Below, in pieces: positions 60,066-64,000 of a DNA stretch of 64,000 nucleotides. The notes below the pieces were generated by a model. The model saw nothing but the letters and a program-made list of their open reading frames with translations, had not been told where the DNA came from and made no database searches. The stretch comes from Pseudomonas sp. Au-Pse12 (GTDB lineage Bacteria; Pseudomonadota; Gammaproteobacteria; Pseudomonadales; Pseudomonadaceae): positions 682,001 to 746,000 of the forward strand of contig NZ_JAJTTH010000002.1 in NCBI RefSeq assembly GCF_021341665.1. Direction: 5' to 3'. The translations under genes were made by a program, and so were the position numbers. Numbering within the stretch: position 1 is the stretch's first letter; every line of letters begins with the position of its first letter.

Positions 60066-61036
60066 TGGCCGTCGTTCTTACCGCCCGCGACCTGACCCGT
60101 CACTACGAAGTGTCCCGAGGCCTGTTCAAGGGCCACGCCACCGTACGCGCCCTCAACGGCGTGTCCTTTGAGCTGGAAGCCGGCAAGACCCTGGCCGTGG
60201 TCGGCGAGTCCGGCTGCGGCAAGTCCACCCTGGCCCGGGCCCTGACCCTGATCGAGGAGCCGTCCTCCGGCTCGCTGAAGATCGCCGGGCAGGAAGTCGC
60301 CGGTGCCGACAAGGCCCAGCGCAAGCAGCTGCGCAAAGACGTGCAGATGGTGTTCCAGAGCCCTTATGCCTCGCTCAACCCGCGGCAGAAAATCGGCGAT
60401 CAACTGGCCGAACCGCTGCTGATCAACACCAAGCTGTCGGCCGCTGAACGCCGGGAAAAAGTCCAGGCCATGATGAAACAGGTGGGCCTGCGCCCCGAGC
60501 ATTACCAGCGCTACCCACACATGTTCTCCGGCGGTCAGCGCCAGCGCATCGCCCTGGCCCGGGCGATGATGCTGCAACCCAAGGTGCTGGTGGCGGATGA
60601 ACCGACCTCGGCCCTGGACGTGTCGATCCAGGCCCAGGTGCTGAACCTGTTCATGGACCTGCAGCAGGAATTCAACACCGCCTACGTATTCATCTCCCAC
60701 AACCTGGCGGTGGTGCGTCACGTCGCCGACCAGGTGCTGGTGATGTACCTCGGCCGGCCGGTGGAAATGGGCCCCAAGGAGGACATCTACACCCGCCCCC
60801 TGCACCCCTACACCCAGGCCCTGCTGTCGGCGACCCCGACCATTCATCCAGACCCGGACAAGCCGAAGATCAAGATCGTCGGCGAACTGCCCAACCCGCT
60901 GAACCCGCCACCCGGCTGTGCCTTCCACAAGCGCTGCCCCTACGCCACCGAGCGTTGCAGCACCGAAGAGCCGGCCCTGCGCCAACTCGACAGCCGGCAA
61001 GTGGCCTGCCACTACGCCGAGCAATTCGTGCTGTAG
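60065..61036 (+). CDS. dppF: Dipeptide ABC ATPase DppF
   Basis: A 323-residue ATPase paired with DppD. Walker A GESGCGKS (47-54), signature FSGGQRQRIALARAMM, Walker B VLVADEPTSALD, and the C-terminal Cys cluster (GCAFHKRCPYATERC, ACHYAEQ). Last gene of the dpp operon; two hairpins follow. Confidence 0.95.
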   Translation: MAVVLTARDLTRHYEVSRGLFKGHATVRALNGVSFELEAGKTLAVVGESGCGKSTLARALTLIEEPSSGSLKIAGQEVAGADKAQRKQLRKDVQMVFQSPYASLNPRQKIGDQLAEPLLINTKLSAAERREKVQAMMKQVGLRPEHYQRYPHMFSGGQRQRIALARAMMLQPKVLVADEPTSALDVSIQAQVLNLFMDLQQEFNTAYVFISHNLAVVRHVADQVLVMYLGRPVEMGPKEDIYTRPLHPYTQALLSATPTIHPDPDKPKIKIVGELPNPLNPPPGCAFHKRCPYATERCSTEEPALRQLDSRQVACHYAEQFVL

Positions 61037-61048
61037 CGGCCATGAAAA

Positions 61049-61078
61049 AGGCGCTCCCGAATGCCTCCGGGAGCGCCT
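61049..61078 (-). terminator. Hairpin downstream of dppF, U-tract on minus strand
   Basis: AGGCGCTCCCG and CGGGAGCGCCT form a perfect 11-bp stem with an 8-base loop. On the minus strand it is followed by five U (61045-61049), so it likely terminates the small minus-strand gene at 61141 while also backing up dppF. Confidence 0.75.
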
Positions 61079-61095
61079 GAACCTTGTTCGACCCG

Positions 61096-61140
61096 CCCCT
61101 GGCGACGGATTGCGCATCAGTCCGTCGCTGGGGGTTTCTT
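61096..61140 (+). terminator. Terminator after dppF in plus orientation
   Basis: GCGACGGA/TCCGTCGC (61102-61109/61121-61128) plus outer CCCC/GGGG form an interrupted stem followed by TTTCTTTTA on the plus strand. Confidence 0.7.
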
Positions 61141-61377
61141 TTAGCCCTGGCTGTCGCCTTCATCGGTGGTCTGATCGTCATCGCCTGAACTGCCGCCCTG
61201 GCCTTCATCGCCCGGCTCCGAGTCGGACTTGGCAAGCATCTGCACCGGTGCGCTCTGGCTCGACTGATAGCCCGGCTCTTTCACCTGCATCAGGTTGTGG
61301 GCCCAGGCCGCCGAAGTTCCGAGCGACAGCATCACCAGCACTTTGATCAACAGCACAACGCGTTGGAAAATTCTCAT
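61141..61377 (-). CDS. Small exported acidic protein
   Basis: A 78-residue protein from ATG 61377 (or 82 from 61389). A signal peptide (MRIFQRVVLLIKVLVMLSLGTSAAWA) is followed by a mature part of about 52 residues ending in an acidic, Gly/Ser-rich tail (EPGDEGQGGSSGDDDQTTDEGDSQG). It is likely periplasmic. I do not recognise the family. The tail resembles metal- or cation-binding low-complexity tails. It converges with dppF. Confidence 0.6.
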   Translation of the reverse strand: MRIFQRVVLLIKVLVMLSLGTSAAWAHNLMQVKEPGYQSSQSAPVQMLAKSDSEPGDEGQGGSSGDDDQTTDEGDSQG

Positions 61378-61587
61378 AGCCGATTCCATCCCTTCATAGG
61401 TGAATCTTCGAAGGCTGCAAGCCCTGCCGTACAGTGACCACAGCACTGTCTGAAACCTAGTCGTGATCTCCCGGCTTTTCCAGATAGCCCCCTATCGATA
61501 CCCGAGCCGTCCAAGCCCTTCCGACTAACGGCGCTCCCAGGAAGACACCACAACCCGCAGGGGCGGCGACGGGCCATTCCTGCGCGC

Positions 61588-61620
61588 ATAAAAAAGCCCC
61601 GCAGTCTGCACAGCGGGGCT
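61588..61620 (-). terminator. Rho-independent terminator of prfC
   Basis: AGCCCCGC and GCGGGGCT form a perfect 8-bp stem around a 10-base loop; on the minus strand six U follow. It starts 20 bases after the prfC stop. Confidence 0.9.
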
Positions 61621-61639
61621 TCGGGGCTTGCCGGCGAAC

Positions 61640-63223
61640 TTAGTGGTGTTCGCGGGTGGCGCGGAATTTCACGTCCGGCCAGCGCTCTTCCATCAGCGCC
61701 AGGTTGACCCGGGTCGGCGCCAAGTAGGTCAGGTGACCACCGCCGTCCAGGGCCAGGTTTTCCACCGCCTTGTTGGAAAACTCTTCGAGCTTCTTCTTGT
61801 CGCTGCACTCGATCCAACGGGCGGACCACACGGTGATCGGCTCATAGGAGCACTCCACCTTGTATTCCTCCTTCAGGCGGCTGGCCACCACATCGAACTG
61901 CAGCACACCGACGGCGCCGAGAATGATGTCGTTGCTGCGCTCGGGGAAGAACACCTGGGTCGCACCCTCTTCGGCCAGCTGTTGCAGGCCCTGACGCAAC
62001 TGCTTGGACTTGAGCGGGTCCTTCAGGCGCACGCGGCGGAACAGTTCCGGGGCAAAGTGCGGGATCCCGGTGAACCCCAGGGCCTCGCCTTCGGTGAAGG
62101 TATCGCCGATCTGGATGGTGCCGTGGTTGTGCAGGCCGATGATGTCGCCAGCGTAGGCTTCTTCCAGCTGTTCACGCTCGGAGGAGAAGAAGGTCAGGGC
62201 GTCGCCGATGCGCACGTCCTTGCCGGTGCGCACGTGGCGCATCTTCATGCCCTTCTCATACTTGCCCGAGCAGATGCGCATGAAGGCAATACGGTCGCGG
62301 TGCTTGGGGTCCATGTTGGCCTGGATCTTGAACACGAAACCGCTGAATTTCTCTTCCTGCGGCGCCACGCTGCGCTCATTGGCTACACGCGGCAGCGGCA
62401 GCGGCGCCCAATCCACCACGGCGTCCAGCACGTGGTCGACACCGAAGTTGCCCAGGGCGGTACCGAAGAACACCGGGGTCAGCTGGCCGTCGAGGAACTC
62501 CTGCTGGTTGAACTCATGGCAGGCACCCTGCACCAGCTCCAACTGCTCGATGAAGCGCTCGTACTCGTCACCCAGGTGGGCGCGGGCTTCGTCGGAATCG
62601 AGCTTCTCGATGATCTTGGTTTCGGTGCGCTCGTGGCCGTGGCCTGGGGTGTAGACGATGATGTAATCGTCCGCCAGGTGGTACACGCCCTTGAAGTCGC
62701 GGTAGCAACCGATCGGCCAGGTGATCGGCGCAGCCTTGATCTTCAGCACTGCTTCGATTTCGTCCAGCAGCTCGATCGGGTCGCGAATGTCGCGGTCGAG
62801 TTTGTTGATGAAGCTGACGATCGGCGTGTCGCGCAGACGGCAGACGTCCATCAGGGCGATGGTCCGGGGCTCAACGCCCTTACCGCCGTCGAGCACCATC
62901 AGCGCCGAGTCCACCGCGGTCAGGGTGCGGTAGGTGTCTTCCGAGAAGTCTTCGTGGCCCGGGGTGTCCAGCAGGTTGATCATGTGTTCGCGGTAGGGGA
63001 ACTGCATGACCGACGTGGTAATGGAAATACCCCGCTGCTTCTCCATCTCCATCCAGTCGGAAGTGGCATGGCGGTCGGACTTACGCGATTTGACCGTGCC
63101 CGCCACCGCAATGGCCTTGCCCATCAGCAAGAGCTTCTCGGTGATGGTGGTCTTACCCGCATCCGGGTGGGAAATAATGGCGAAAGTGCGGCGTTTCGCG
63201 ACTTCGGCGGCCTGTTGGGTCAT
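61640..63223 (-). CDS. prfC: Peptide chain release factor 3
   Basis: A 527-residue translational GTPase that recycles RF1/RF2. G1 is SHPDAGKT (18-25), G3 is DTPGHEDF, G4 is NKLDRD. The remaining EF-G-like domains and C-terminal part match RF3. Start 63223 ([16 protein letters not shown]) is the family start; the upstream open frame is not conserved. Confidence 0.97.
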   Translation of the reverse strand: MTQQAAEVAKRRTFAIISHPDAGKTTITEKLLLMGKAIAVAGTVKSRKSDRHATSDWMEMEKQRGISITTSVMQFPYREHMINLLDTPGHEDFSEDTYRTLTAVDSALMVLDGGKGVEPRTIALMDVCRLRDTPIVSFINKLDRDIRDPIELLDEIEAVLKIKAAPITWPIGCYRDFKGVYHLADDYIIVYTPGHGHERTETKIIEKLDSDEARAHLGDEYERFIEQLELVQGACHEFNQQEFLDGQLTPVFFGTALGNFGVDHVLDAVVDWAPLPLPRVANERSVAPQEEKFSGFVFKIQANMDPKHRDRIAFMRICSGKYEKGMKMRHVRTGKDVRIGDALTFFSSEREQLEEAYAGDIIGLHNHGTIQIGDTFTEGEALGFTGIPHFAPELFRRVRLKDPLKSKQLRQGLQQLAEEGATQVFFPERSNDIILGAVGVLQFDVVASRLKEEYKVECSYEPITVWSARWIECSDKKKLEEFSNKAVENLALDGGGHLTYLAPTRVNLALMEERWPDVKFRATREHH

Positions 63224-63572
63224 GGGAAATCGCCTGGCGGTGATCAAAAAAGGGCGCAGATTATAGCCCAGACAACCGCTCGCGGGCCACAGCTGCCCCC
63301 ACCGGCCAGGCGACCGACTGGCAAATGAACGGTGGCTAAATGCTGCCAATTATGGAACCTTTTAAAACGTGGAGACGTCCACTCCCCTGTCACGCTCTGT
63401 CGTCTGGGGCTGAAATATCAGCAAGTTAGCTTGACGAAGCTGCGCTCATGGCTCGTTCACCCGCCGCTCTGCCGGCACTCGACGAGCTGCTTTTCGCGCG
63501 TACTTTCGCGGCAGCCAGGAATGGCCCTGCCACACGGGAAAGTGCCCGCCGACCGAAAAAAGGAGTCCGCCT
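63224..63572. other. Divergent spacer prfC / ABC permease
   Basis: A 349-base gap between divergent genes. It must hold both promoters. I see no further gene, hairpin or repeat I would stand behind. Confidence 0.5.
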
Positions 63573-64000
63573 GTGGCTATTCGCTATGGCAAAGGGCTGA
63601 TAGGAGGCGCTGCGGTCATCGCCCTCCTGGCCCTGCTGGTCCACTGGATCGGCATTACTACGATCGAACACTACCGCGACGATCTGTTGTTCTACCTGCA
63701 AGCTCATCTGTTCCTGGTCCTGGCGTCCATGCTCGCCGCACTGCTAGTCGGCATCCCCGCCGGCATCTTCCTCAGCCGCCCGAGCATGGTCAGACGCGCC
63801 GAACGCTTCATGCAAGTGTTCAACATCGGCAACACCGTCCCCCCTCTGGCCGTCCTGGCCATCGCCCTGGGGATTCTCGGCATCGGCAGTGGCCCGGCCA
63901 TCTTCGCGTTGTTCCTCGCCTCCTTGCTGCCCATCGTGCGCAACACCTATGAAGGCCTGAAAAACGTTCAGGGCTCCCTCAAGGAAGCCGCGGTCGGCAT
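63573..64000 (+). CDS. Osmoprotectant (betaine/choline) ABC permease, N-terminal part
   Basis: The first 142 codons of a permease of the ProW/OpuBB/YehW type; the gene runs out of the window. It starts at GTG 63573 with AAAGGAG 7 bases upstream. Helices at residues about 8-27, then AHLFLVLASMLAALLVGIPAGIFLS, and the conserved NIGNTVPPLAVLAIALGILGIG. The EAA loop begins at NVQGSLKEAAVG at the window end. Likely first gene of a quaternary-amine uptake operon. Confidence 0.88.
   Translation, partial: MAIRYGKGLIGGAAVIALLALLVHWIGITTIEHYRDDLLFYLQAHLFLVLASMLAALLVGIPAGIFLSRPSMVRRAERFMQVFNIGNTVPPLAVLAIALGILGIGSGPAIFALFLASLLPIVRNTYEGLKNVQGSLKEAAVG

Overview
The window is a high-GC chromosomal stretch of a Pseudomonas, most likely from the P. 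fluorescens lineage. Gene order from algW through hisC-hisD-hisG-murA, the mla operon, kdsD-kdsC-lptC-lptA-lptB-rpoN-hpf-ptsN-rapZ-ptsO, the Fur-controlled fagA-fumC-orfX-sodA operon, pmbA/tldD, rng-maf-mreDCB, gatCAB, roxSR, psdR and the dpp cluster follows the P. aeruginosa backbone around PA4446-PA4506 as I recall it. Most of the window is therefore conserved core chromosome. I saw no rRNA, tRNA, CRISPR array, prophage or transposase gene.

Layout. (1) 1-2950: the 3' end of algW, then a TonB-dependent siderophore receptor placed between algW and hisC. (2) 2952-10940, minus strand: histidine genes, murA, ibaG and the mlaFEDCB lipid-asymmetry operon. (3) 11205-18274, plus strand: KDO synthesis, LPS export, sigma-54 and the nitrogen-PTS genes. 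(4) 18304-22087, minus: a ZIP transporter and the iron-starvation operon behind a clear Fur box. (5) 22301-35494, mostly minus: TldD/TldE protease, DarP, a nitrilase-like amidase, the YhdP giant, RNase G, Maf and the MreBCD shape operon. (6) 35705-38916, plus: gatCAB. (7) 38917-44118: an accessory stretch with a REP doublet, an RlpA-like lipoprotein, a Ca/Na-exchanger-family protein, a CMD protein, an AEC permease, and a two-gene unit encoding a phospholipase C-like protein plus a 63-residue protein. (8) 44119-49479: an SbmA/BacA-type ABC exporter, the RoxSR redox two-component system, a SIMPL protein and PsdR. (9) 50295-61036, plus: a di/tripeptide uptake cluster with three DppA-like binding proteins, an OprD-family porin and DppBCDF. 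(10) 61141-64000: a small exported acidic protein, release factor 3 and the start of an osmoprotectant ABC permease.

The genes form coherent modules. mla, kds/lpt, yhdP and murA all serve envelope assembly. rpoN, hpf, ptsN, rapZ and ptsO are the classic sigma-54/nitrogen-PTS regulatory neighbourhood. fagA-fumC-orfX-sodA swaps iron enzymes for iron-free ones when iron is scarce. psdR, the three binding proteins, the porin and dppBCDF make a complete peptide-import route from outer membrane to cytoplasm.

The most interesting signals are these. A near-perfect LexA (SOS) operator sits just downstream of the -10 of the phospholipase C-like operon, and a 7-3-7 palindrome lies inside the same promoter spacer. 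The MreC start codon appears to be AUU, with a strong Shine-Dalgarno and an overlapping 13-codon upstream ORF, just after a 13-bp hairpin that separates mreB from mreC. The exchanger-family protein has Gln in place of the ion-binding Glu in both alpha repeats. The dpp cluster carries a strong hairpin after every binding-protein and porin gene.
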